Below are positions 7,920 through 15,970 of a stretch of DNA of 64,000 bases, in pieces. Position 1 is the first letter of the stretch, and each line of letters opens with the position of its first letter. The stretch lies in NCBI RefSeq assembly GCF_019218745.1, contig NZ_JAHUXA010000003.1, forward strand, positions 105,062-169,061. Direction: 5' to 3'. Below the pieces are notes generated by a model. It worked only from the letters and a program-made list of their open reading frames with translations. It had not been told where the DNA came from and ran no database searches. Source of the stretch: Enterobacter sp. ENT03. GTDB lineage: Bacteria; Pseudomonadota; Gammaproteobacteria; Enterobacterales; Enterobacteriaceae. The position numbers and the translations under genes were made by a program.

Positions 7920-8966
7920 ATGGCAGAGTTAAAGTACTCAAAAGGAGAAATCAATAGAGCAGGGGCGATCCTGCGCTCTACTGATTCAGAGGAATACAGT
8001 ATCGATGATTTTATATGGGCTCTTGAAGTCTTGAACAATCTTAGAGAAATGTGTGTTCATCCTCTAAATGCATTTCAGACAACTCTTCGCCGAAAGATGA
8101 AGGTTGCTGATCCAACTGCCATTGCATCCCAACGCTTAAAACGCATACCCTCTATAATAGGTAAGCTTAAAAGAAGCCCAAAAATGCAGTTAGCTAGGAT
8201 GCAAGACCTTGGTGGCTTACGAGCTGTTGTGTGCTCTATGGATGCGGTGAGAGAACTTGAAAAAAGCTACTTAAATAACTCTTATAACCGTTTCAGGCAC
8301 GTTCTTACATCTCATAAAGATTACATTAACGAGCCCAAAAGCTCAGGATACAGGGGTATTCACTTAGTCTATAAATATCAAGGTGCTACCAATCCACACC
8401 ATAATGGTCTCTTACTTGAAATTCAAATACGCACAAAAATGCAACACGCATGGGCTACTGCTGTGGAAACCATGGGGACTTTTATAGGGCAATCTATAAA
8501 GTCAAGCGAAGCAGATGAAGCATGGAATGAATATTTCTCGTTGGTTGGTAGTGCTTTTGCATTAATGGAAGGTTGTAATCCTGTACCTCAGTATGCTCAT
8601 CTTGACAAAATGCAAACTTTTAAACTTGTCGAGGAAATGACTACTCGGTTAGCAGTTGTTGATCGTCTTTTGGCCTTTAGAGTAGCGGTAGAGGATATCA
8701 CGAGAAATGGTGGGAGCTATCATCTGTTAATTTTGGATACTGCATCACAAAATGTACAAATAAAGAGTTTCGGGATTAGACGTATAAACGAAGCGACAGC
8801 AGAATATTTAGAGTGGGAAAAAAAGGCTGAAGGTAACTTATATATGCAAGTGGTTTTGGTTTCTACAGAAAACGTAAGTAACCTTAAAGCTGCTTATCCC
8901 AGCTACTTCTTGGATGCAGAAGAGTTTGTACGAATTGTAAATCATATAAAAGCTGAGTGCCTTTGA
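7920..8966 (+). CDS. RelA/SpoT-domain protein (alarmone-synthetase-like), moron
   Basis: 348 residues from ATG 7920 (GGGA seven bases before; in-frame ATGs also at 7908 and 7914). Residues about 55-190 are a RelA/SpoT nucleotidyltransferase domain: RLKRIPSIIGKLKR, MQDLGGLRAVV (catalytic-type D96), SGYRGIHLVYKY (Y144) and EIQIRTKMQHAWA (E167, Q169, H176). All residues needed for pyrophosphate transfer look present, and no hydrolase domain is seen. The C-terminal 150 residues are of unknown type. AT-rich and placed between lysis and packaging genes, with a 120-base AT-rich gap before it, it is cargo. Related proteins act as toxins or phage-defence effectors by making alarmones or modifying tRNA; this one is untested. 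Confidence 0.85.
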   Translation: MAELKYSKGEINRAGAILRSTDSEEYSIDDFIWALEVLNNLREMCVHPLNAFQTTLRRKMKVADPTAIASQRLKRIPSIIGKLKRSPKMQLARMQDLGGLRAVVCSMDAVRELEKSYLNNSYNRFRHVLTSHKDYINEPKSSGYRGIHLVYKYQGATNPHHNGLLLEIQIRTKMQHAWATAVETMGTFIGQSIKSSEADEAWNEYFSLVGSAFALMEGCNPVPQYAHLDKMQTFKLVEEMTTRLAVVDRLLAFRVAVEDITRNGGSYHLLILDTASQNVQIKSFGIRRINEATAEYLEWEKKAEGNLYMQVVLVSTENVSNLKAAYPSYFLDAEEFVRIVNHIKAECL

Positions 8967-9029
8967 TAAGACTTTACAAAAAGAAGTTTCACGCTTAACC
9001 CCATCTCTACCTATGAAAAGGAGTTTGCA

Positions 9030-9233
9030 ATGTTAGAACGCTATATTTCTGCTACTGATACTGAACAAAATAGAGTGGAAGTTGTTAAAGCCGCTCTTGA
9101 GATAGCCAAAGCTGCTGTTGGTGCTACGGGTGCTAACAGCGGTATTAAGTCAGGATTTGACTTAGATAATGTAATCAATAAAATCAATCAATTAGCGGAT
9201 TCTATTCAGGCAGCTATTGATAATAAAAAATGA
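9030..9233 (+). CDS. Small protein downstream of RelA/SpoT gene, possible partner
   Basis: 67 residues, mostly helical with two amphipathic stretches (residues 10-32 and 42-65), no known motif. Start ATG 9030 follows AAAAGGAG at 9014-9023. It lies 64 bases after the RelA/SpoT gene, has the same low GC, and is closed by its own terminator, so the two look like one inserted unit. A neutralising partner (antitoxin) is possible from size and position only. Confidence 0.6.
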   Translation: MLERYISATDTEQNRVEVVKAALEIAKAAVGATGANSGIKSGFDLDNVINKINQLADSIQAAIDNKK

Positions 9234-9253
9234 TAATGCATGCACTTAATTCC

Positions 9254-9284
9254 AAAGCCATTGGCATCAGCTGGTGGCTTTTTT
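9254..9284 (+). terminator. Intrinsic terminator after the RelA/SpoT unit
   Basis: Stem AAAGCCA / TGGCTTT with a 14-base loop that can pair further, followed by a T run (9279-9284). It ends the AT-rich inserted unit just before the HNH gene. Confidence 0.75.
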
Positions 9285-9296
9285 ATTGGAGTGAAT

Positions 9297-9587
9297 ATGT
9301 GTTCCAGTTCGCCCTGGCATAACCTCTACAATACTAAGCGCTGGTACCGCCTGCGCTATCATCAGCTTCAGAAACAGCCACTGTGCGAGTTTCATCTCAA
9401 ACGCAAGCAGGTAGTGTCAGCCTCAATCGTTGACCACGTCACACCGCATAAGGGTGACGAGACACTCTTTCACGACCCGGACAACCTTCAGTCGCTTTGC
9501 AAACGTTGTCACGACTCAGTGAAGCAGCGGATGGAGAAGGGCGGAACGGTGACAGAGTTCGACAGTGAAGGGCGGGTAATCTGGTAA
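9297..9587 (+). CDS. HNH endonuclease next to terminase
   Basis: 96 residues from ATG 9297 (GGAG at 9287-9290); the open frame from 9240 runs through the terminator and has no ribosome site. The HNH core is IVDHVTPHKGD, DPDNLQSLC, KRCHDSVK, with paired cysteines for zinc. In HK97-type phages such HNH proteins sit beside the terminase and are needed for cos cutting and packaging; this is known for the family and inferred here. Confidence 0.9.
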   Translation: MCSSSPWHNLYNTKRWYRLRYHQLQKQPLCEFHLKRKQVVSASIVDHVTPHKGDETLFHDPDNLQSLCKRCHDSVKQRMEKGGTVTEFDSEGRVIW

Positions 9588-9599
9588 AAGGAGCATACA

Positions 9600-9809
9600 A
9601 TGCAGGACCTCAGGGTTGAATACCGCGAAGTTAGGCTGGTTGAACTGAGCATTGATGGCATCAGCTTCAGCTCACTAACAGCGATCAACCTCCATCATGA
9701 GGTAGGAGAGACGCTGCCCACGGTTACGTTGACCATTCCCCTCGGAACCCGCGAACGGCTGGTGCCGCATTATCAGCCCCGTGAAAACCTGCGCATCATC
9801 GAGAAGTGA
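9600..9809 (+). CDS. Small phage protein of unknown function
   Basis: 69 residues, beta-rich by pattern (RVEYREVRLVELSIDGISFS), with no motif I know. ATG 9600 follows AAAGGAG at 9587-9593, a strong ribosome site. Its place between HNH and terminase genes is shared with other HK97-like prophages, so it is probably a true gene. Confidence 0.55.
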   Translation: MQDLRVEYREVRLVELSIDGISFSSLTAINLHHEVGETLPTVTLTIPLGTRERLVPHYQPRENLRIIEK

Positions 9810-9930
9810 GAGCAATTCTCATTTGTTAGGCCGGAAGGGCTGGGGGAGGGGTAAAACTCTGATGGCAAAATCTTAAAGACCGCGCCCTCAGTCTTTTTAT
9901 TAAAAACGTCCAGAAAAAAAGGAAAAAGTG
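9810..9930 (+). other. Gap before terminase with hairpin; possible cos region
   Basis: The 121 bases hold a purine-rich run (GGGCTGGGGGAGGGG, 9837-9851) and a terminator-like hairpin AAAGAC / GTCTTT at 9875-9896 followed by T residues. HK97-type phages carry the cos site just upstream of the small terminase gene, so the cut and binding sites may lie here. I cannot place the staggered cut. Confidence 0.4.
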
Positions 9931-10365
9931 ATGGCACAGCGAGGCAGAAAGTCTCTCGCTGCGACGTCTGCTGTCTCGCTGCCGGCGCTGGCTGAAAGCA
10001 GATTACAGCCGTCGCTGCATCTCAGCGATCCGGAGATCAATGTCTGGATCCGTCTGGTCAATGACAATCCGGCCAGCTCGTTCACCGAAACCCATCGCGA
10101 CATGATGGAGATGTACTGCCGCCATGTCGTTCAGGCCAGGATCATCACCACGCAGCTGGAAGCGTTCGAGCTGGAATGGCTGTCACGTGAAGATGGCCTT
10201 AAGCGTTACGACCGGTTGCTGACTATGCGTGAGCGTGAAGTCCGTTCCGCATCTTCACTGGCTACCCGCCTGCGGATCACGCGCCAGGCCACCACCGACC
10301 CGAAAACAGTAGGGCGGGCGCATAACAATCTGGCGCGGGAGAAAAAGCCCTGGGAAATTGATTAA
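9931..10365 (+). CDS. Terminase small subunit (HK97 gp1 type)
   Basis: 144 residues from ATG 9931 (AAGGAAAAA upstream; a GTG lies three bases before). Basic N-terminus (AQRGRKSLA) and helical C-terminal half match the HK97-type small terminase. It binds phage DNA at the packaging site and hands it to the large subunit. The large-subunit gene begins 13 bases after its stop. Confidence 0.85.
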   Translation: MAQRGRKSLAATSAVSLPALAESRLQPSLHLSDPEINVWIRLVNDNPASSFTETHRDMMEMYCRHVVQARIITTQLEAFELEWLSREDGLKRYDRLLTMREREVRSASSLATRLRITRQATTDPKTVGRAHNNLAREKKPWEID

Positions 10366-10378
10366 GGCTGAGTAGCTG

Positions 10379-11911
10379 ATGGTTAAAAAGACCCTGACAC
10401 GGGCTGAACGAAACATCCGGTGGTGTGAGCAGAACATCCTCATCCCTGAGGGCAAGTTTGTCGGACAGCGGCTGAAGATGGCCGACTTCATGAAGGATGA
10501 CTTCAGGGCAATCTTTGATAACGTGCATGGCACCCGCCGCGCGATCATCAGCAGGGGGCGTAAAAACGCCAAGACGGTGGAAACCGCCATGCTGATGCTG
10601 CTTTATCTGGTGGGGCCGGAGGCGGCACACAACTCCCAGCTTTACTCAGCGGCCCGTTCCCGCGATCAGGCTGCAATCCTCTTTAACCTCGCCTCAAAAA
10701 TGTGCCGGATGAACCCAGTGCTGATGCAGTACGTGGCGATTAAAGACTCAGCCAAAGAGATCCACTGCCCTGAACTGGGCTCCTATTACCGGGCGCTGAG
10801 CGCCGAAGCGACCACCGCTTACGGATTCTCGCCGCGCTTTGTCGCCCACGATGAGTTAGGCCAGGTTCGTGGCCCGCGTGATCCGCTTTATGAGGCGCTG
10901 GAGACAGCAACCGCCGCGCAGGAAAACCCGATCTCGGTGATTATCAGCACACAGGCACCGGATCCCAGCGACCTCCTGAGCCTGTTAATTGATGACGGGC
11001 TGACCGGCGCCGACCCGCGAACGGTGGTCCGTTTACAGACCGCGCCAGAAGATATTGATCCGTTTTCGGTTGAGGCGATCAGAGCAGCAAACCCGGCATT
11101 TGACGTGTTCATGAATCAGCAGGAAGTGCTGGACATGGCCGCCAGCGCCAAACGTCTGCCTTCGCGTCAGGCTGAGTTTGAAAACCTTGTCCTTAACCGG
11201 CGGGTTGAGGCGAAAAGCCCGTTCGTCAGTCAGACCGTCTGGCATATGAATAAAGAAGAACCTGACAGCCTGGCCGGTTCCACCGTCTGGGGCGGGCTTG
11301 ACCTGTCCAGCGTCTCGGATCTTACGGCACTGGTGCTGAATTCTGCCAGAGGCGATGTGCACTGTAAGTTCTGGCTGCCAGCGGAAGGCCTGGCTGATAA
11401 GGCCCGTAATGATCGTGTGCCTTATGACATCTGGGCGCGGCAGGGTTACCTCAATACGACACCTGGCAAAGCCATTGAGTACGCCTTTATCGCAAAAGAA
11501 CTTCGCGACATCTTCGATACCTGCAACGTCAGGGCGCTGGCCTTTGACCGTTACAACATGCGCTTTCTTCGTCCGCACCTTATTGACGCCGGATTCACAG
11601 AAGCTGAACTCGAACGGTTCGTGGAATTCGGGCAGGGCTTTGTATCTATGTCACCGGCGCTGCGTGAGCTGGAAACCAAACTGCTCGGCGCGCAGCTGAA
11701 GCATGGCAATCATCCGATCCTGGAGATGTGCGCCAAAAACGCGACCGTCATCACTGACCCTGCGGGCAACCGCAAGTTCGTAAAAGGCAAATCCAGCGGG
11801 CGCATAGATGGCATGGTTGCGCTGGCAATGTCCGTCGGGGCACAGAACAGCGACGAGGTGGAAGAGCAGGGTGACGTTAACGATTTCATTTACAACTTCT
11901 TGAGCGTGTAA
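10379..11911 (+). CDS. Terminase large subunit (HK97 gp2 type)
   Basis: 510 residues. The N-terminal ATPase has the deviant Walker A SRGRKNAKT (58-66) and Walker B with catalytic glutamate VAHDELGQ (D158, E159). The C-terminal RNase H-like nuclease starts near GGLDLSSVSDLTAL (about 300) and includes SGRIDGMVALAMS near the end. The protein powers DNA entry into the prohead and cuts concatemers. Full length for the family. Confidence 0.95.
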   Translation: MVKKTLTRAERNIRWCEQNILIPEGKFVGQRLKMADFMKDDFRAIFDNVHGTRRAIISRGRKNAKTVETAMLMLLYLVGPEAAHNSQLYSAARSRDQAAILFNLASKMCRMNPVLMQYVAIKDSAKEIHCPELGSYYRALSAEATTAYGFSPRFVAHDELGQVRGPRDPLYEALETATAAQENPISVIISTQAPDPSDLLSLLIDDGLTGADPRTVVRLQTAPEDIDPFSVEAIRAANPAFDVFMNQQEVLDMAASAKRLPSRQAEFENLVLNRRVEAKSPFVSQTVWHMNKEEPDSLAGSTVWGGLDLSSVSDLTALVLNSARGDVHCKFWLPAEGLADKARNDRVPYDIWARQGYLNTTPGKAIEYAFIAKELRDIFDTCNVRALAFDRYNMRFLRPHLIDAGFTEAELERFVEFGQGFVSMSPALRELETKLLGAQLKHGNHPILEMCAKNATVITDPAGNRKFVKGKSSGRIDGMVALAMSVGAQNSDEVEEQGDVNDFIYNFLSV

Positions 11912-11913
11912 AC

Positions 11914-13191
11914 ATGGCTGATACCGATTACAGCATTGACCTGCGAACGCGATCGCCATTCTGGGCGCGCATGGCTTCCATCCTGACCGGCGGCCGACTG
12001 GTGACTCCGGATAAAGGCTCACAGATGGCGGGAACATCTGCGCACGGTGTGGTTGGTGACTCTGTGGTGACTGACGAGCGTAATATGCAAATCAGTACGG
12101 TGTGGGCCTGTATCAGGCTTATCTCCACCGTCACCGCATCGTTACCCCTTGATGTCTACCAGACCAAAGATGATCAGCGCAGCAAAGTGCCGGGTACTCA
12201 CCCTCTCGCAAAGCTGCTGCGATTCCGGCCTAACAATTTCATGACTGCGCTGGAGTTTCGCGAAGCCATGACCATGCAGCTTTGCGCCTACGGCAACGCC
12301 TACGCACATGTGGAGCGAAACAGCGTCGGCGACGTTATCAGCATGGTTCCGCTGATGAGCGCCAATATGGAGGTCCGGCTCAGCGAGAACAGTAAATCCA
12401 TTATCTACCGCTACCGCCGTGACACGGAATACGCCGACTTTTCACAGAAAGAAATCTTCCATCTCAAGGGATTTGGCTTCAACGGACTTACCGGCCTGTC
12501 CCCGCTGGCGTTCAGCGCGAAGTCTGCCGGTGTTGCCATTGCCATGGAGGATAATCAGCGGGAGTTTTTCGCGAACGGCGCGAAGTCTCCGCAGATCCTC
12601 ATGACTGACGGCAAGGTACTGACCAAAGAGCAGCGCGGTCAGCTGGAAGAAAACTTCAAAGAGATTGCTGGCGGCCCGGTTAAAAAGCGCCTGTGGATCT
12701 TGGAGAGTGGGTTTACGACACAGGCTATTGGGGTTTCGCCTCAGGACTCGGAAATACTGGCAGCGCGTAAATTTCAGGTTGCCGAACTGGCCCGGTTCTA
12801 CGGCGTGCCACCGCACCTGGTCGGTGATGTTGATAAAACCACCTCATGGGGATCCGGTATCGAGCAGCAAAACCTCGGCTTTCTCCAGTACACCCTTAAA
12901 CCTTATCTCGATCGCTGGGAATACAGCATTGAGCGCTGGCTGGTTAAAGAAACAGAGCAGGGTAGTATCCACGCCGAACATAATCTTGACGGGCTGTTGC
13001 GCGGCGATTCTACAAGCCGGGCATCCTTTATGCAGATCATGGTTAATACCGGGATCCGTACCGTTAATGAAGTGCGACGGCTGGATAACCTGCCGCCCCT
13101 TCCCGGTGGCGATGTGGCGACGCGCCAGTCGCAGAACATCCCGATTACAGATCTCGGAACCAACACTAAGCCCCTCACTGAAGGGGCTTAA
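11914..13191 (+). CDS. Portal protein (HK97 gp3 type)
   Basis: 425 residues of the HK97 portal family, e.g. ISTVWACIRLISTVTASLPL (62-81 region), the GNAYAHVERNSVGDV segment and a VPPHLVGDVDKTTSWGSGIE block that opens the crown domain. Twelve copies form the ring through which DNA passes and on which the tail is built. Start ATG 11914 is three bases after the terminase stop. Confidence 0.95.
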   Translation: MADTDYSIDLRTRSPFWARMASILTGGRLVTPDKGSQMAGTSAHGVVGDSVVTDERNMQISTVWACIRLISTVTASLPLDVYQTKDDQRSKVPGTHPLAKLLRFRPNNFMTALEFREAMTMQLCAYGNAYAHVERNSVGDVISMVPLMSANMEVRLSENSKSIIYRYRRDTEYADFSQKEIFHLKGFGFNGLTGLSPLAFSAKSAGVAIAMEDNQREFFANGAKSPQILMTDGKVLTKEQRGQLEENFKEIAGGPVKKRLWILESGFTTQAIGVSPQDSEILAARKFQVAELARFYGVPPHLVGDVDKTTSWGSGIEQQNLGFLQYTLKPYLDRWEYSIERWLVKETEQGSIHAEHNLDGLLRGDSTSRASFMQIMVNTGIRTVNEVRRLDNLPPLPGGDVATRQSQNIPITDLGTNTKPLTEGA

Positions 13192-13196
13192 TTTTT
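13168..13196 (+). terminator. Terminator-like hairpin at the portal/protease junction
   Basis: Perfect 7-bp stem AAGCCCC / GGGGCTT with an 8-base loop and five T directly after (13192-13196). Its 5' half is inside the portal coding end. In a Q-antiterminated late transcript it would be read through; it could lower protease relative to portal in other conditions. Confidence 0.6.
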
Positions 13197-13208
13197 ATGG
13201 GGGCTTCA

Positions 13209-13877
13209 ATGCCGGACATCCAGAAAACCCTGTCCTTTAACCAGGCAGAGATCAAATTCGCAGGCGATGGCAGCCAGGGCATTTTTGAAGGCTACGCCTC
13301 CGTGTTTAACAACACAGACTCTGATGGCGACATCATTTTACCGGGTGCATTCAGGAACACGCTTGCCACGCAGAGCCGCAAGGTGGCGATGTTCTTTAAT
13401 CACCGCACCTTCGAGATCCCGGTCGGCAAATGGGAAACACTCCAGGAGGATGAGAAAGGCCTGTATGTGAAAGGGCAGCTCACGCCAGGCCTCAGTGTTT
13501 CATCCGATCTGAAAGCCGCCATGCAGCACGGCACGGTTGAGGGTATGTCAGTCGGTTTCTCCGTATCGAAAGACGATTACAGCGTCGGTACCACGGGCCT
13601 GATTTTTAAAAACATCTCTTACCTGCGGGAGATTAGCGTCTGTACGTTTCCCGCCAACGAGCTGGCGGGCATCTCCGCCATGAAAAGCATTGAGACAATC
13701 AAAACCATTCGTGACGCGGAAGCCTTCCTGAGGGAGTCAGCAGGGCTGTCGCGCGCAGAAGCACAGGCGTTTCTCGCCAGTGTTAAGTCCGCAGGCCGGA
13801 GCGAGTCCGGTAGCGGCGACATTGACGCGCTTGCACAGCGCATAACCTCATTTGCCGCTAATCTGCGGAACGCATAA
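13209..13877 (+). CDS. Head maturation protease (HK97 gp4 type)
   Basis: 222 residues from ATG 13209, with GGGGG at 13199-13203; an in-frame ATG at 13197 abuts the hairpin and is less likely. The serine protease pair is visible as H65 (FFNHRTFEIPVG) and S114 (EGMSVGF), matching H65 and S115 of HK97 gp4. It removes the N-terminal delta domain of the capsid protein and itself once the prohead is built. Confidence 0.92.
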   Translation: MPDIQKTLSFNQAEIKFAGDGSQGIFEGYASVFNNTDSDGDIILPGAFRNTLATQSRKVAMFFNHRTFEIPVGKWETLQEDEKGLYVKGQLTPGLSVSSDLKAAMQHGTVEGMSVGFSVSKDDYSVGTTGLIFKNISYLREISVCTFPANELAGISAMKSIETIKTIRDAEAFLRESAGLSRAEAQAFLASVKSAGRSESGSGDIDALAQRITSFAANLRNA

Positions 13878-13888
13878 CGGAGCACCAC

Positions 13889-15052
13889 ATGTCTGAATTA
13901 TCTGTACTGGAAAAAGCGATCGAGAATTCACAGAAAGAAGTGAAGCAACTGATCGATGAGCAGCGTAAATCCATTAATGAAAATGGTGAGATTAACAAAC
14001 AACTCCAGGCCGACCTGACTAAGGCGCAGGATGAACTGAAAACCACCGGTACGCGCCTGTTCGATCTTGAGCAGAAGCTGGCCGGCAACGCCCCGGATCA
14101 GACCGCGAAGAAATCTTTTGCCGAGCGGGTATCCGAAGACCTGATGAAGGGATGGGACGGCTCGCGTACCAAAGCGAAAGTGACCAGCTTCGATAAGGCC
14201 ATCGGATCGGGGGCGAACTCTGCCGGCTCCCTCGTTCTTCCGCAGCAGCAGCCGGGCATTCTCATGCCTGGCCTGCGCCGCCTGACCGTGCGTGATCTGC
14301 TGGCGCAGGGGCGTATCACCAGTAACGCGCTGGAATATGTTCGCGAGAACGTGTTTACCAACGCTGCCGCGCCAGTGGCGGAAGGTACCCTGAAACCAGA
14401 AAGCAATATCACCTTTACCAAAGAAATGGCGAACGTGAAGACGATCGCCCACTGGATCCAGGCATCCCGTCAGATTATGGACGATGCTCCGGCTCTGGAG
14501 TCCTATATCAACTCCCGCATGATGTATGGCCTGGCGCTGGTGGAAGAAAACCAGATGCTGAACGGGGATGGCACCGGCGACAACCTGCAGGGCCTGAACG
14601 TGGTCGCCAACGAGTATGAAACCGCGCTGAACGCCTCCGGTGATACGGGCGCTGACGTGCTGGCACACGCTATTTATCAGGTATCGCTCAGCGAGTTTGA
14701 AGCCAACGGTATCGTTCTCAACCCGGCAGACTGGCATCGCATCGCGCTGCTGAAGGACGCGAACGGCAATTACATCCTTGGCGGCCCACAGGCGTTTGCC
14801 TCGAAGTTGCTCTGGGGGCTGCCGGTAGTGTCCACCACGGCGCAGGCTGCAGGTAAATTCACCGTGGGTGCCTTTGGCCTGGCCTCGCAGGTCTGGGACC
14901 GCATGGATGCCACCATCGAAATCAGCAACCAGGATCGCGATAACTTTGTGAAAAACATGCTGACCATCCTGTGCGAAGAGCGACTGGCGCTGGCGCACTA
15001 CCGTCCCGCGGCTATCGTCACTGGCGATATTGCGGTTTCTTCCGGCGAATAA
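13889..15052 (+). CDS. Major capsid protein (HK97 gp5 type)
   Basis: 387 residues, close to HK97 gp5 over the whole mature part. Residues 1-100 are a coiled-coil delta domain that acts as scaffold and is cut off. The chainmail residues fall at exactly the HK97 numbers: K169 (TLKPES), N356 (DNFVKN) and E363 (LCEERL), so covalent cross-linking of subunits is predicted. Mature N-terminus is probably just before SGANSAGSL (near 104-107). Confidence 0.97.
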   Translation: MSELSVLEKAIENSQKEVKQLIDEQRKSINENGEINKQLQADLTKAQDELKTTGTRLFDLEQKLAGNAPDQTAKKSFAERVSEDLMKGWDGSRTKAKVTSFDKAIGSGANSAGSLVLPQQQPGILMPGLRRLTVRDLLAQGRITSNALEYVRENVFTNAAAPVAEGTLKPESNITFTKEMANVKTIAHWIQASRQIMDDAPALESYINSRMMYGLALVEENQMLNGDGTGDNLQGLNVVANEYETALNASGDTGADVLAHAIYQVSLSEFEANGIVLNPADWHRIALLKDANGNYILGGPQAFASKLLWGLPVVSTTAQAAGKFTVGAFGLASQVWDRMDATIEISNQDRDNFVKNMLTILCEERLALAHYRPAAIVTGDIAVSSGE

Positions 15053-15088
15053 CAGAAGGGCGCGGTCAGTAATGGCCGCGTAAACGCT

Positions 15089-15448
15089 ATGAAAATTAAA
15101 GCTCTCCGTATGTTCTCGCACTACCACCTCGGCACTTTTTCACAGGGCGAAACCCGGATTGTGAAAAAAGAAACTGGCGAGATGCTGGTGAAATTGCATC
15201 TGGCCGAAGAGGTTGAACCGGCGACGAAAAAACACACCATGCCTGAACAGCCTGAACAGCCTGAACAGCCTGAACAGCCTGAACAGCCTGAACAGCCTGA
15301 ACAGCCTGAACAGCCTGAACAGCCTGAACAGCCTGAACAGCCTGAACAGCCTGAACAGCCTGAACAGCCTGAAAAAGTCAAAACCGGGGGTAAAGGTGGA
15401 AATAAGCGCGGAGCAGATGGCGCAGATAAAGACGCATCTGAAAGTTGA
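15089..15448 (+). CDS. Small phage protein with (PEQ)14 repeat
   Basis: 119 residues. The first 45 (MKIKALRMFSHYHLGTFSQG and following) match a short protein family found between capsid and connector genes in HK97-like phages, probably a beta-barrel. Residues 52-95 are fourteen PEQ triplets from a 9-base tandem repeat, then a lysine/glycine-rich tail. The repeat should form a rigid extended stalk. The 3' end overlaps the connector gene by 53 bases. The function of the family is not known; a minor head or decoration role is a guess. Confidence 0.7.
   Translation: MKIKALRMFSHYHLGTFSQGETRIVKKETGEMLVKLHLAEEVEPATKKHTMPEQPEQPEQPEQPEQPEQPEQPEQPEQPEQPEQPEQPEQPEQPEKVKTGGKGGNKRGADGADKDASES
15242..15373 (+). 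repeat. 9-bp tandem repeat CCTGAACAG x14
   Basis: Fourteen perfect copies of CCTGAACAG (15242-15367) plus a 6-base partial copy. The unit length is a multiple of three, so copy changes keep the reading frame and only lengthen or shorten the PEQ stalk. In another frame it reads (LNS)n, without a start that fits a gene. No drift between copies, so it is recent or actively homogenised by slippage. Confidence 0.98.
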
Positions 15449-15722
15449 CAGTGATGGTGAGGACGATCTGATTGCTGCCTATGCGTCGGCAGCTGTCGAT
15501 TACGTTGAGCACTTCTGTGACGGCGCGCTGGTGGAATCGCTGACTCTTGCCCAGGAAGGAAAAGAACCTCCCCGCGAGGTTCTTTTCACTTCCGGTATCT
15601 GGGCGGCGATGCTTCTTCTTATCGGTCACTGGTACGCGAACCGCGAAGCAGCGGCACAAAACCTGACAGAAGTGCCACTGGGCGTAGAGGCGTTGTTGAT
15701 CAGGCACCGGAGGTGGAACTGA
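15396..15722 (+). CDS. Head-tail connector (HK97 gp6 type)
   Basis: 108 residues from GTG 15396, which has GGGGG at 15386-15390; the size equals HK97 gp6. MEISAEQMAQIKTHLKVD, DLIAAYASAAVDYVEHFC and the C-terminal VPLGVEALLIRHRRW are typical of the gp6-like family. It forms the ring under the portal that receives the tail. The frame is open further upstream across the 9-bp repeat, but that part is not part of the protein. Confidence 0.85.
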   Translation: MEISAEQMAQIKTHLKVDSDGEDDLIAAYASAAVDYVEHFCDGALVESLTLAQEGKEPPREVLFTSGIWAAMLLLIGHWYANREAAAQNLTEVPLGVEALLIRHRRWN

Positions 15723-15910
15723 TGGCCTGTGCAGGTTGTGCTGCCCGCCGGGAGTGGCTTAAAAAGTGGATGAAAATTGCCTATGAACGAGCAACAACAC
15801 AAAGATCTGCTGGCAGCGATGGCGGCCCAGACCGCGGCAATGATGCGGCTGGCGGAGTCAAACGAGGCCCTGGCGGCGATGATTTACCAGTCAATGGTCG
15901 GGGAGATTGA
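15722..15910 (+). CDS. Small cysteine-containing phage protein
   Basis: 62 residues from ATG 15722, overlapping the connector stop (TGATG). The first 26 residues (MACAGCAARREWLKKWMKIA) resemble short proteins with a C-x-x-C-x-x-R-R-E-W-x-K-K-W pattern found at this place in related phages. The last 36 residues are read in the same bases as the next gene in another frame and are low in complexity, so only the first part is clearly under selection. Confidence 0.5.
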   Translation: MACAGCAARREWLKKWMKIAYERATTQRSAGSDGGPDRGNDAAGGVKRGPGGDDLPVNGRGD

Positions 15911-15968
15911 AACGACCACGATCGACTCCCCGGTGCACACTTATCTCAGCAGTAAACCCAGGGGGTAA
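15783..15968 (+). CDS. Small helical phage protein
   Basis: 61 residues from ATG 15783. The first 40 form an alanine-rich amphipathic helix (EQQHKDLLAAMAAQTAAMMR) and the rest is polar. It overlaps the preceding small gene in another frame by 128 bases and ends two bases before the head closure gene. Short helical proteins of this kind occur here in related prophages; function unknown. Confidence 0.55.
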   Translation: MNEQQHKDLLAAMAAQTAAMMRLAESNEALAAMIYQSMVGEIETTTIDSPVHTYLSSKPRG

Positions 15969-15970
15969 GC

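Noticed and set aside
13928..15127. 399-codon reverse frame opposite the capsid gene
   Set aside because: It is a shadow of the HK97-type capsid gene, has no ribosome site and resembles no protein family.
15242..15373. CRISPR-like repeat
   Set aside because: Units of 9 bp without spacers inside a coding frame; a simple tandem repeat.
15213..15395. (LNS)n reading of the tandem repeat joined to the connector frame
   Set aside because: The connector has a fitting GTG start with ribosome site at 15396 and the family length of 108; the LNS part is only the repeat in another frame.
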